Assembly (NCBI GenBank): GCA_029237695.1
Contig: JAQRGA010000044.1
Location: 372,001-436,000 of the forward strand
Direction of reading: 5' to 3'
Source of the DNA: Conchocele bisecta
Taxonomy: Eukaryota; Mollusca; Bivalvia; Lucinida; Thyasiridae
DNA: 64,000 nucleotides
Positions within the stretch are counted from its first letter, which is position 1. Every line of letters begins with the position of its first letter. The notes beneath the pieces are model-generated. The model was not told where the DNA came from. It was given only the letters and a program-made list of their open reading frames with translations, and made no database searches. Positions 30,350-40,481 of the stretch are shown here, one piece after another. The position numbers and the translations under genes were made by a program.

Positions 30350-31800
30350 AACGCAACGCGAACGCAACGCGAACGCAACGCGAACGCAACGCGAACGCAA
30401 CGGTTTGCTGTAGCGTTGTATACGTTGTTTAAACGTATAATACGGTTCGTACACGTGTAATACACATTGTACACCGTTAGTTTTAAAGCGTGTAATACGT
30501 TTAGCTTCAAGGCATATAACACGCTTTGGCGTATACATATGTAGCGAGGTGAGAGAGTTGAAACGTGTACAACGGTTGCACATTTTAACGCGAATACCTG
30601 TTCGGCCCCGATCGCTTCGAGGCGTCCTTGTTTCGTCCCTTTTAAAATATCGCGAATACATACCCTCAGATAGAGTTGAAAGTACATCGGCGGTGTGATT
30701 TAGCACTTCGATTGATCCCTAATCCCTGATGCCAAATGAGTCAAGCTCTTAACACGACAGATATACCTTGTCGTTTATCAAAATGTTTGCGAATTGTAGA
30801 TCACGTGAGCCGGCTCATCAGGATCTGTTACATTCCTACGTACATTTAATATACACAAAAATGACCCATTATACAGCGTAATGTAACAGTTCCTAACTTA
30901 ATATGGAATAGCCCGGGCCGATAGTCCGTGTCAGTTACTTGGGGTTAAATATTACGAACACAGATAAACACGGTGCATGGTTTCTTAATTTTATTTTAAC
31001 ATCATCAGAAATGGCGAGTCTAGGAACTCTCGTATCTTTACGCTGAAGCCAGTCTATTTCAGTCACTAATCCGCTATATACCTGTCCCACGCGTGTTAAG
31101 AAAAATCGATATTTGGCGAAACTGAATACACAGCGAGCTGCACACTGGTTTAACACGGATATGGCCCGCGGATATGTGTCATAAATTACTTGGTGGTCAA
31201 AACCGGTAAATTTACAAGGTTTATAGCGAAATAGCAGCCGACTGGCAATTTTTCTCGGACCGATTTTTAAGACTAGTTTTCAAATCTCAATCGGTTCAAA
31301 CCGACAGTTCAAAAATCGGTCCAGAACCGGAAAACTGAGAAGCCCTGCATCTAGAAGTATATATACACACACGAAGAACGATCTGAGAATGCGCATTTTA
31401 CGCGATACACGGTTGGCATACCAAAACGTGTAATGCATTAAAACCCGTGGAAACGTGTTATACGTATAACACGGTTTCATCTGTACGGTGCTGTGTACAT
31501 GTAGAAGCGTGTAACCGTTCGTCAAAGAAAGCGTTAAATCGTTTAAACGGTTTACCTTAGCATTGTATACGTTTACAACCGTTGTATACGTTTACAACCG
31601 TTGTACACGGATTACACGCTTTTGAAACTCAATGCGTTGAACACGGTTTGTTCGACTTTCGCGCATGCGCAAGAGTGGGGAAACGCAACGCATGGCCGAA
31701 AACCTATTACACGTAGACGACACACGGTTTGAAACGCAACTAACGGAAACTCCACGGATACGCAACGCACAACACTTTGTACACGTATAAACCCGGAACA
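30350..31800. repeat. Region of dispersed ACGTGTAATACG/AACGGTTT words with a CGAACGCAACG tandem
   Basis: 30350-30405 has five tandem CGCAACGCGAA units. For the next 1.4 kb short words such as CGTGTAATACG, GTATACGTTTACAACCG, CGTATAACACGG and their inverses recur without fixed spacing. CpG is common, unlike the surroundings. A 158-codon minus frame (30211-30687) crosses it but its peptide is repetitive and lacks domains. Confidence 0.5.
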
Positions 31801-32032
31801 TTTTGACAGAAACGACTGTACGCTATTGAAACAACATGTATTAGTACCCATAACATAACAAAGTAATGTATCATTATATATCACAGGAGATAGCTTAAAA
31901 CTATATATACTAATCATAAACAGAACAATCCGCTTGGCTCGTATGAAAATAGTTCGCGTGATATTGATTATCTCCCTTGCCGAAAGTAATTCAGTGATTT
32001 ATTAATTCCAAATAAGACGTGTTTGCGTAATG

Positions 32033-32580
32033 TATTGCCTTATTTCTGAATAAAAAACATGGTTTGACAGCACTTCAGAATCATTTCCAATGGAAATGAT
32101 TCTGAAGTGCTGTCAAAGCATGTTGTAAATTATTCTAAAGTGCTGTCAAAGCATGTTTTTGATGATAAAAATGGAAAATAGAAAATAAACAGCAGACGAC
32201 AAAAAAGATAAGATAGCGGTGTAAGGGTTAAAGGTACATGCCCACTTACTAGGCACAAAAAGTTCTTTATATGATTTACATAAGTGTGTAATTGTGTGTT
32301 GTTGCTATTATATCTTGCCTTATTTCTGAATAAAAAAACATGGTGTGACAGCACTTCAGAATCATTTCCAATGAAAATGATTCTAAAGTGCTGTCAAAGC
32401 ATGTTGTAAATTATTCTAAATTGAGGTCAAAGCATGTTTTTGATGATAAAAATGGAAAATAGAAAATAAACAGCAGACGACAAAAAATTTAAGATAGCGG
32501 TGTAAGGGTTAAAGGTACATGCCCACTTAGTAGGCACAAAATGTTCTTTATATGATTTACATAAGTGTGTAATTGTGTCA
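32033..32580. repeat. Tandem duplication (about 280 bp) of a family D right part plus flank
   Basis: CTATTATATCTTGCCTTATT... GTAAGGGTTAAAGGTACATG CCC...GTGTAATTGTGT is repeated: unit 1 is 32033-32299 and unit 2 about 32300-32580. The non-MITE flank (AAGGTACATGCCCACTTA) is included, so this is a segmental duplication after MITE insertion, not a second insertion. Confidence 0.75.
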
Positions 32581-32679
32581 CTATTCCACCAGTTCTAAAA
32601 CTAACGAGTGCCCGCTATACAGATATAATCATTTAGTAATATTCATTTTACTGATAGTGACGCGCGGTGGTATCAGGCT

Positions 32680-33075
32680 ATTTTCATATGCAAATGAGGC
32701 ATGATATTTTTTAATTATTTATACTAATTAAATGCGTCGCCTGAAAAAATAATATAACAACAGATTATAAAGTATGATCATTGCACATCGAAAAATAAAT
32801 ACAGACAATAAATAGTAATGTCCGTTAACATTTTGAGGAAGCCTGTTATCACCCCTGATATCAATGTGGAAATTTACTTCCGATATAAAATGTATAATAA
32901 TGCCAATAAATACGTACGGTAATGGTGACTGAATGTTTATTTTGCCAGAAAATGTCTCAGATGATGTCTCTGATATAAAGAACATTTTGTGTCTACTTCG
33001 TGGGCATGTACCTTTAACACTGTGATTATTTTGATAGTCATTGCTTAACCCATTTGATGTATCATACAAGTAAAG
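32680..33075. repeat. Repeat family M, second copy
   Basis: Shares TAATAGTAATGTNCGTTAAC, CAGAAAATGTCTCAGATGAT and GTGGGCATGTACCTTTAAC with 11150-11450. Its left end (ATGCAAATGAGGCATGATAT) is inverted relative to 11720-11760. Confidence 0.65.
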
Positions 33076-33125
33076 ATGTAATTTTCAAGAAAATTCTTCA
33101 ATATTTTCTTAATTTCTTCACAAAA

Positions 33126-33365
33126 GTATGTTTGTCACCACTCATTTGAACCATCTCAGCGAGCTGGTGCCAATGAGTGGTAACACCAAATACTTTTATT
33201 GAGCAATAAACAAAATAATCAGAATGTTTTAAAGAAAACCATTATATCCTTAGACGACAATGTACCTGTCTGTGAGCTCGGAGAAAAGAAAATATATGTT
33301 GTCACCACTCATTTGAACCATCCTGTCGGGACGGTTCAAATGAATGATGACACCACATAGTTTTA
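33126..33365. mobile_element. Two palindromic MITE family C copies
   Basis: Foldbacks at 33126-33200 and 33296-33365, each with CACTCATTTGAACCATC facing its inverse. They lie 95 bp apart in direct order and share AATAAACAAAATAATCAGAA downstream, so the pair is a tandem duplication. Confidence 0.75.
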
Positions 33366-33943
33366 TTGAGAATTAAACAAAATAATCAGAATTTTTCAAC
33401 AGAAGACTATTACAGTGAAATCGTGATGGCTCAAATGCGATGCCTCGTAATGCCGGACTCACTGGAAATAGCGCCGCGGTCCCGATAATTTTTCCTGGAA
33501 AGTGCGATCCCTCAAAACATTTTTCAAGTCCCGCGGACACATTTCTCACTATTTCGCTATACGATGGGTCGAAAGTCTTGTCAAAGTTTTGTGTTTGGCT
33601 AATTTTCGCAGATCCGCGTCCAATTTACTACGATCAAAGGTCGAGCCGCACTCTACCCGTCTATGAAATGCGATTTCTTGTTAATTGAGTTTGATCGCTA
33701 CCGTCGTTGAGTGCGATAATTTTCAACTTTAATTACATAATTGCTATCTTCATTTGTTGCTGTTTCATGTCCCGTAACAACTGAACAACATACGGCGATT
33801 TATTAAATATTATGGGCTTTGGCCACTCGGAGCATTTAATAGAGTCTGTCGTAAACGGTCGTTATTCATTGTAACTCCTGGGTGAAACTCAAGCAACCCG
33901 AGTCGCACAGGAACAAGCAGAGTCGTTGTTCGGGTCCAACTCA
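33366..33943. other. Interval without supported gene
   Basis: A relatively CpG-rich stretch with an 82-codon plus frame (33440-33688) that lacks recognisable motifs or splice context. GCGATGCCTCGTAATGCCGG-type composition may be an old repeat. Confidence 0.35.
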
Positions 33944-33951
33944 AATTGGAG

Positions 33952-36314
33952 TAGTGGTGCAACGATATACCGGTATACGACATCCTGACGATACGTATCG
34001 CGGTACGGTTTTCGCGTATCGCGATATTTACACCATATTTTCGGTCTCCATCTTGTGTTAAAATAATTGTGTAAAATTATTCAAAATCATTCAAAACATA
34101 AGTTGTATTATGACAGAAGTCAATATTTGTAATAAACACGCCACAATTAGATGACTAATACATGTAGTGGGTAATCTCGGACGTCCAACACATCTGGAAG
34201 TTTTACAGCAAATTCTGTGTGTATACCGTACTGTTACCTGGGTTCATTTCCCACACAGTGACCTAAATCTCGCTAATTGCAGGTCTGTCGAACTGTATAC
34301 AATACCATTTGTTTTACGACACACGATTGTTTGACCAAATTTTTATCACATCATTATGCGAATCATTAAAATCATGCCTACTCGCTGTGACAATAAAAGT
34401 CACGGATCGATAGTTTCAATAATCCACTAGCCAAACATTGCTTCTGGCTACTATAATTGTCAGTTCAAAACACGTGTTATTCTCGTGGCGAAGTTATTTA
34501 TACAGTACAGCCAATCGCTGGTAAGTAAAGGCAGCCCTTAGTGTCATGATTGACAGGTTACTGTTGCGAAAGACGTCGGCAATAGATCTATCAGCGATTG
34601 ATCATGAACGAGGTAGAGTTAACCCCCTCTGAATACTCTCAACCAGACAAACAAACACATGCAAACACGTGTTTTAACGTGCGCCGTGCGAGTCGTTTCT
34701 GGGTTGGGCTAGTAAAAATTATAAGCTGGGTCGCACGGTGGCAAACAAATTTCGTAGTTGTCTACACACATTTTTGTCAGCTTATGACGCTTTGTGGGAT
34801 ACCATTTCCGAAATAAAAATAGCATCCAATCGCCGAAAAGTGTGAAAGAATTAAATACGAAATCAATATATTCTAATGCAATCCTTTTATGCCGAAAACA
34901 AGTATTGTGTATGAGATTACTAACTGTTTATTACAACCAAATATGACTAACTATATTGTCAGAAAACATGAAAAAGTCTGTAAATATCACGGACAATTTC
35001 GGCGATTTCGTACCTATGTAGTTTCGTCCTTTTGCAACTTTTTCCAATCGATGTTAACGTAACCCGATTTTTATGATAATTCAGTTTGGTATTAAGTAAA
35101 TATACATAATTTATGCACATCCACGTTCATAAACGATATTTATGTACACAGTTAGAGGTTCAAATGGGTGGTAACAACATATACTTTTGAGATGAAATAA
35201 AGATTTTTTTTTTCTTCAAATTATACAATTTATTTTCAAATTCTACAATCTACTACATTTGCTACAAGCAAAATAGAATGTTCTCATGCTAAATGGATGT
35301 GCAATTTGATCAGCAGCTACACTGGTCGCAAATACCATAAGCCCCATTTCTCCCGTCACAGCCAAAAAATGAGAGAAAAGCACTGCACACATCACCAGTC
35401 AATTCAGACTTGAAATCAAACAAGCCACTGTATCCGGTCATTAACCCGATCAGCTGTGAAATTGCCAGGTAACGGCTGTTCCATTTACCTTCTAATATTT
35501 GAGACCAGTTGCTATTATCATTATTTACTTGATAGAAATACAATTAGTTTGTCTCTGTAGCAGTTAATGATGTTTATGCTTGTACACAAGTATTATTGCA
35601 ATAACAAAACAACATTATTGCAACTAATTAACTAGTTTATTATGAAGTTTGTCCAATTCACGTAACAGCCAATTTTTACAACACATCGATTGAACATGTG
35701 TGTACTAAAATGTTTCAAACGCGACCTTTACATTTCACTGGGGGTGACAGTCGATAAATATAGTACAGAAAGCATAATTTATATATTTTCTACGTTTATG
35801 CGAAGCATATTTGCTTCAAACAAACTACAGAAAGCACAAAACGTAGCCAAGCAATACAGGCGATTCATGACCTAATTTCGCCTGCACCCAGTAGCCGACA
35901 AATTTTCAGTAGTCGACTGCCGCGACTTGGCTCAAGACTGATTTTTTGGGCTCATTTTCGTGCCTCGACTTATGGGGCGGGTAGACTTATGGCTAGCAAT
36001 ATACGGTATACAGTTACGCGACAACTATAAGTAAGAAAAAATCAGGGAAAATATATTTTGATCACTTCCCCCTAATTTCCTCTCGTCCAGAAATAATCAT
36101 TAATGTCAACCGTTTCTGGGCAAAGTCCTGACCCACACAGTGTTTTGATATGTTTTCATGAGAATAATAAACAATAAAGACTGTTCTTTATCGCCTGTTT
36201 GTTTTTATTATTATTTGTTCATACATGGTATAATATCACCATACGTATTGCAATATGGGTTTGTTGTATCGCAATATATCGCAATACGGGTTTGACCGTA
36301 TCGTTGCACCTCTA
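33952..36314. mobile_element. hAT element, 2.36 kb, exact 8-bp TSD AATTGGAG
   Basis: TIRs TAGTGGTGCAACGATA and TATCGTTGCACCTCTA (one mismatch). AATTGGAG lies at 33944-33951 and 36315-36322. Subterminal repeats of ATACGTATCGCGGTACGG and GTATCGCAATATATCGCAAT type, as in many hAT elements. The interior has only short frames (for example 34598-34816, no RNase H-like or dimerisation motif) and older repeats (family C half at 35155, family F at 35282-35365). Non-autonomous. Confidence 0.9.
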
Positions 36315-36413
36315 AATTGGAGTACTTAGTAATCCACCACCACGGTATGGGTTCCATTTGAGTTACTCGAGTAAGGTTCAAAGGTCAAATTCTTTAACTT
36401 GAGTTGGAACTAT

Positions 36414-36656
36414 GGGGACTGTTTCACTAAACATTGTACGACTAAAATGTTCGTAAGTGCAAAATTTTGATAGTCTGCAAATGTCACATTAACAATGTTT
36501 TCTTGTAAACAATTATTGGATTTACATTTATTGAGCATAGGCTGCATATGCAGCCTATGCTCAATAAATGTAAATCCATCAATTGAAATTTCCAGACGAT
36601 CATAAAGTTGCACTTACGAACATTTTAGTCGTACAAAGTTTAGTGAAACGGGCCCC
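36414..36656. mobile_element. MITE family G, full copy
   Basis: GGGGACTGTTTCACTAAACA to GTGAAACGGGCCCC. The perfect central palindrome extends over TTTACATTTATTGAGCATAG and its inverse. Confidence 0.85.
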
Positions 36657-36832
36657 TGGTTGTTCCAGTGATACTCGCGTTATTTGAGTTGCTACCTGGG
36701 AGTTACAGCGAAAAACGCACATTGATAATTCCGAAATTCTTAATTACGCATAGGTTACTGGTCGCGAGAAAAAGGATTATATCTACAGAAATTCCAATCA
36801 GTGCAGCATTAGATCAGCCTGCACATTCGTAC

Positions 36833-36926
36833 CTCATCCGTGAGCTCGACGGCCATCTTGTGGGCTTGGGTCTGTATCTGCTCCTGCTCCATGATCTTCT
36901 TGGCCACCCGCTCATCCTCCTCCGCC
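36833..36926 (-). CDS. CCDC50: CCDC50-like protein, exon with MIU-like helix
   Basis: 94 nt. Acceptor TCAATCCAG; the first G completes a split CAG (Gln) codon with the CA from the exon at 37382. It encodes AEEDERVAKKIMEQEQIQTQ then AHKMAVELTDE and stops at donor GAG|GTACGA in phase 0. Vertebrate CCDC50 has [20 protein letters not shown] then ERRRIQEKKDE at this point (from memory), in the N-terminal CCDC50_N domain. The pattern D-E-x-V-A-x-x-I-x-E-Q-E is the same helix motif as in the later exons. The downstream border LTDE|EFA is equivalent to LQDE|ELA at the microexon. Confidence 0.85.
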
Positions 36927-36934
36927 CTGGATTG

Positions 36935-37340
36935 AGTGATTGGTTGATCGGTTGTTTGGTCGATTGATTGGTTGGTTGATTTATTGTGAAAGATTGACTC
37001 ATTTATTTATTGTGATTGATTGATTTAGTTGACTGATTATATGATTGGTTGTTTATGATTGGTTGGTTGTGATATATTGTGGCATAGATGAATTGATTGT
37101 GATTGGTAGATTAATTGGTTGTGATTGAAAGCTGAATTAATTGATTATGATTGATTGATATGTTAATTGATGGTGATTGATTGGTATATGTTGATTGATT
37201 GATTGAAATGCCATTTAACAAAGGTGATTAATTGTAATTAATTGGAAGATTGCTTGTTTGTGATTATGACTAATTGATTGTGATTGAGTGTGATTGATAG
37301 CTTAATTGATTGTGATTACGGTAATTGGTGTTTATTGATC
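36935..37340. repeat. Degenerate TGATTGATTG microsatellite filling an intron
   Basis: The 455-bp intron between the exons at 36833 and 37382 is almost wholly TTGATTGATTG/TGATTGGTTG-type repeat. Confidence 0.85.
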
Positions 37341-37381
37341 ACAGCCACATACAGGGATAAAAGTTAGTAGAGTCGACTCAC

Positions 37382-37520
37382 TGTGCACGAAGGACCTGCA
37401 GCTCCTGAAATCGGGTTTCCTGCTGGTAAACCTCTTCGTCTGTCTGTACGACCTTGGCTATCGGAATATCCTCACGCACTGTACGCCGGTTGGACCTGTT
37501 AAAGCCGTAATGTCGGTCAA
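37382..37520 (-). CDS. CCDC50: CCDC50-like protein, most conserved N-terminal domain exon
   Basis: 139 nt. The acceptor is GCATTGCAG. A second AG (TTTAACAG, 27 bp inside) could be mistaken for it, but the phase and homology choose the outer one. With the A from the preceding exon it encodes I-DRHYGFNRSNRRTVRED, then IPIAKVVQTDEEVYQQETRF and QELQVLRA(Q), and ends at the strong donor ACA|GTGAGT. Vertebrate CCDC50 reads IEHHLASNVQRNRLVQHD then LQVAKQLQEEDLKAQ at the same place (from memory). The conserved spine is N-x-x-x-x-N-R, V-x-x-D, A-K-x-x-Q-x-x-(D/E). This is the best single piece of evidence for the family. In vertebrates the domain supports coiled-coil assembly and ubiquitin-linked regulation of NF-kB and EGFR signalling. 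Confidence 0.88.
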
Positions 37521-37662
37521 CTGCAATGCATAAATTAATTATAGAGTAATCACTGGCCTTGTAATCCGCTTGCGCCTTGTACAGTGCAATCTCAAACTCG
37601 GTTAATGCCTAACGTAATCTTGAAACTAAATTGTTTGGCAAAACTATAACAGTTTAACGATG

Positions 37663-37906
37663 TTAACCCTTAGACCGCTACTCACAACAATTGTCGTCTG
37701 CTGTTGCTTTTATATCTTGCCTTATTTCTCAATAAAAACATGGTTTGACAGCACTTCAGAATCATTTCCAATGGAAATGATTCTAAAGTACTGTCAAAGC
37801 ATGTTGTAAATTATTCTAAAGTGCTGTCAAAGCATGTTTTTAATGATAAAAATGGAAAATAAACAACAGATGACAACAAAAATAAGATAGCAGTCTAAGG
37901 GTTTAA
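37663..37906. mobile_element. TTAA MITE family D, complete copy
   Basis: TTAA, then CCCTTAGACCGCTACTCAC, the palindrome, and AGCAGTCTAAGGG with a final TTTAA. A useful intact reference for the split copies. Confidence 0.85.
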
Positions 37907-38002
37907 GAAAGGTATAATTATTGTCAATAACCAGATATACTTATTTCTGTTTCATGCCAGATTCGTGAGCAAAAACTAAATTTATTAGTAAATAAGGGCT
38001 CT

Positions 38003-38241
38003 GGGCGCCATTTCACTAAACTTTGTACGACTAAAATCGTAAGTGTAAATTTAGGATTGTCTTGAAATTTCAATTGACAGATTTACAAATATTGAGCATA
38101 GGCTGCATGTGCAGCCTATGCTCAATAAATGTAAATACAATAATTGTTTACAAGAAAACCTTGTTAATGTGAAATTTACAGACTATCATTAGTTTGCACT
38201 TACAAACATTTTAGTTGTACAAAGTTTGTGAAACGGCCCCC
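38003..38241. mobile_element. MITE family G, full copy
   Basis: GGGCGCCATTTCACTAAAC to TTTGTGAAACGGCCCC with the centre GCATAGGCTGCATGTGCAG. Confidence 0.85.
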
Positions 38242-38303
38242 TGCTCACAAATTCTCTAAAGCTGTAACCTTGAGATAGATATACATGTAAATGGGAGTCA
38301 AAG

Positions 38304-38591
38304 CAGGCGCGGATACAGAAATAATTGCAAGGAGGGGTCTGTAATTACAAATCGACGTAGCCGACCTCCGTGAGCGCGAAGCGCAATGTGCATCGTAAAG
38401 TCGGGGGGGGGGGATTTTTAAATGCCAGATCGCCGCAGATGCGATTTCATGACACCTAGGCCACGAAAAAAGGTCATCCAACTATTTGAGTATTGTAGAT
38501 TTTCTTCTTTTTTCTTTTTTGCCGGGAGCAGGTGGGGGGGGAGGGGGGGAGGATCCGGACCCCCTGGACCCCCCCCCTGTATCCGCGCCTG
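38304..38591. mobile_element. Family T element with exact 5-bp TSD (CAAAG)
   Basis: TIRs CAGGCGCGGATACAG and CTGTATCCGCGCCTG. CAAAG flanks both sides (38299-38303, 38592-38596). The interior has two G/C homopolymer tracts; the short frames over it are artefacts. Confidence 0.85.
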
Positions 38592-38845
38592 CAAAGATGT
38601 CTCATATCACACATGATAGAAAACCATCGGAACATATTATAATATTCATTGTTTGCCAATCACAAAGTTTGCCATACCAGGTCGGTAAATAAAGCTGCAT
38701 AAAATTGTCTTATAAGACTTTATCACATGAAAACCTTGTAATGCTGTGTTGTATCCCATTTCCGAAATGTGATACGATAAACGTGTAATATATAACACCT
38801 AGATCAAATTTTATTAGCTGGCCGCATCACTGTAATTGCATGTAT

Positions 38846-39113
38846 GTAGTCGTATTCACGGGTTGAAGTAACGGACCGAGGTCTATAAATACATTAAATA
38901 TGCCTAAAAGCATCAATAAATGCTCCCTCCATATACTCAAATTTTTTTTTTTTAATCCCTCCATATACTCCATCTATTGCAATAGATGGAGTATATGGAG
39001 GGAACAAAAACAAAAAATTTAGCTTATTTTTTTTTCTTCATTTATTGATGCTTTTAGGCATATTTAATGTATTTATAGACCTTGGTCCATTACATCAACC
39101 TGTGGTCGTATTA
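38846..39113. mobile_element. Foldback element, about 268 bp, near-perfect arms
   Basis: The left arm includes AGGTCTATAAATACATTAAA and TATGCCTAAAAGCATCAATA; the right arm is its inverse (39040-39113). The centre is a second palindrome, CTCCATCTATTGCAATAGATGGAG. Single copy here. Confidence 0.8.
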
Positions 39114-39198
39114 TGTGCTAACGTTATGCAAACAAACAAACAGAATGAAGATGTCCCTAATGATGAGAGGAACATCAATGTTTTAAACGTCATGTGTT

Positions 39199-39556
39199 AT
39201 AGGAATGAATGGCCTTTTTGTTGAATTTATCGGGGTATAAACTTGGAAAAGTCGCGGGAATACTGGACGAAGGCCGGAAGGCCTCGTCCAGTATTCCCGC
39301 GACTTTTCCAAGTTTATATCCCCGATAAATTCCACAAAAAGGCCATTCATTCCTTATAATTCCAGCATTTTAAATAAATTCATCAAGAAAATGTGTTTAT
39401 TTTCCATTTTCTTAAGAATTATTTTAACTGCGCCTCACGGTTACGGAGAGTAGTTCGGCGTGGGAGTCTACTGGGATATAAATTTTGGACAGAGACTTGC
39501 TACGGGCCAATCAAATGTTAGGGAATTGTGTAAATATTTTTGTGCAGGAATTATTA
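39199..39556 (+). mobile_element. Element family J (350 bp, 80-bp palindrome arms), copy 1
   Basis: Begins TATAGGAATGAATGGCC. The palindrome has ACTTGGAAAAGTCGCGGGAA arms around GGCCGGAAGGCC. It then has a shared tail through GAATTATTTTAAC and TTGGACAGAGACTTGCTAC to GGAATTAT. Copies 2 and 3 (50826-51184, 61198-61556) are nearly identical, suggesting recent spread. Confidence 0.85.
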
Positions 39557-39604
39557 GACGTTATTAGAAGCATCAGTGACTCAGTAAAATCCCTGCTATT
39601 TTTA

Positions 39605-40481
39605 TTAACCCTTTCAACACCAAGTAACTTAATAGGATGTTCCATGCCAATGTTTCAGACTATTCCATTTATAAAAATGGGATATTTTTTGTTCTCAAAA
39701 ATATGAAAATTACATTCAAACAGTGCAGATCCTGATGAGACGGCTCGTAATGGCTCATCTGGATCTGCACTGTTTGCATATAGCGGGCTTTCAGGTTCAA
39801 AGGGTTAACAGTATTAACCCTTTCAACACCAAGTAACTTAATAGGATGTTCCATGCCAATGTTTCAGACTATTCCATTTATAAAAATGGGATATTTTTTG
39901 TTCTCAAAAATATGAAAATTACTTTCAAACAGTGCAGATCCTGATGAGACGGCTCGTTACGAGCCGGCTCATCTGGATCTGCACTGTTTGCATATAGCGG
40001 GCTTTCAGGTTCAAAGGGTTAACAGTATTAACCCTTTCAACACCAAGTAACTTAATAGGATGTTCCATGCCAATGTTTCAGACTATTCCATTTATAAAAA
40101 TGAGATATTTTTTGTTCTCAAAAATATGAAAATTACTTTCAAACAGTGCAGATCCTGATGAAACGGCTCGTTACGAGCCGGCTCATCTGGATCTGCACTG
40201 TTTGCATATAGCGGGCTTTCAGGTTCAAAGGGTTAACAGTATTAACCCTTTCAACACCAAGTAACTTAATAGGATGTTCCATGCCAATGTTTCACTCTAT
40301 TTCATTAATTTTGTTCATTCAAATTATCCCATTCTTCTAAAAGGGTAATCTGTACGACGTTTAAAATTATTAACAAACAGTGGAGATCCTGATGAGACGG
40401 CTCATTACGAGCCGGCTCATCTGGATCTGCACTGTTTGCAAACATTGTCTCTATCGAGGTCTGTGGTGTTGAAAGGGTTAA
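39605..40481 (+). mobile_element. Four head-to-tail TTAA elements (family E) separated by CAGTA
   Basis: Units 39605-39808, 39814-40022, 40028-40236 and 40242-40481. Each starts TTAACCCTTTCAACACCAAG. The first three end GGTTCAAAGGGTTAA; the fourth ends GGTGTTGAAAGGGTTAA, the exact inverse of the start. Every junction is TTAA-CAGTA-TTAA. Each unit has a hairpin around GATGAGACGGCTCGT and GAGCCGGCTCATC (unit 1 lacks part of it). Confidence 0.9.

Larger units (their letters stand above)
27853..32032. mobile_element. 4.18 kb TA-flanked element with 13-bp perfect TIRs, of unknown family
   Basis: CATTACGCAAACA (27853-27865) faces TGTTTGCGTAATG (32020-32032), with TA on each side, exactly where a family D MITE is interrupted. 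The insert is not repeated elsewhere in the window. It contains a triple repeat at 29283-29510, a duplicated tRNA-like segment at 29970-30205, and a strange region 30350-31800 full of ACGTGTAATACG-like words. No frame in it resembles a transposase. TA target and short TIRs would fit the Tc1/mariner-type or another TA-targeting group, but the family is open. Confidence 0.7.

Noticed and set aside
30211..30706. Overlapping 158- and 136-codon minus frames
   Set aside because: They cross the word-rich zone with low stop density; the peptides are repetitive (CVRVAFALRS) and two overlapping phases are open, as expected from repeats.
37382..37493. Alternative shorter start of the 37.4 kb exon at the inner TTTAACAG acceptor
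   Set aside because: It would put the wrong phase after the 50583 exon; the outer GCATTGCAG gives the right phase and restores the conserved I-D-R-H-Y segment.
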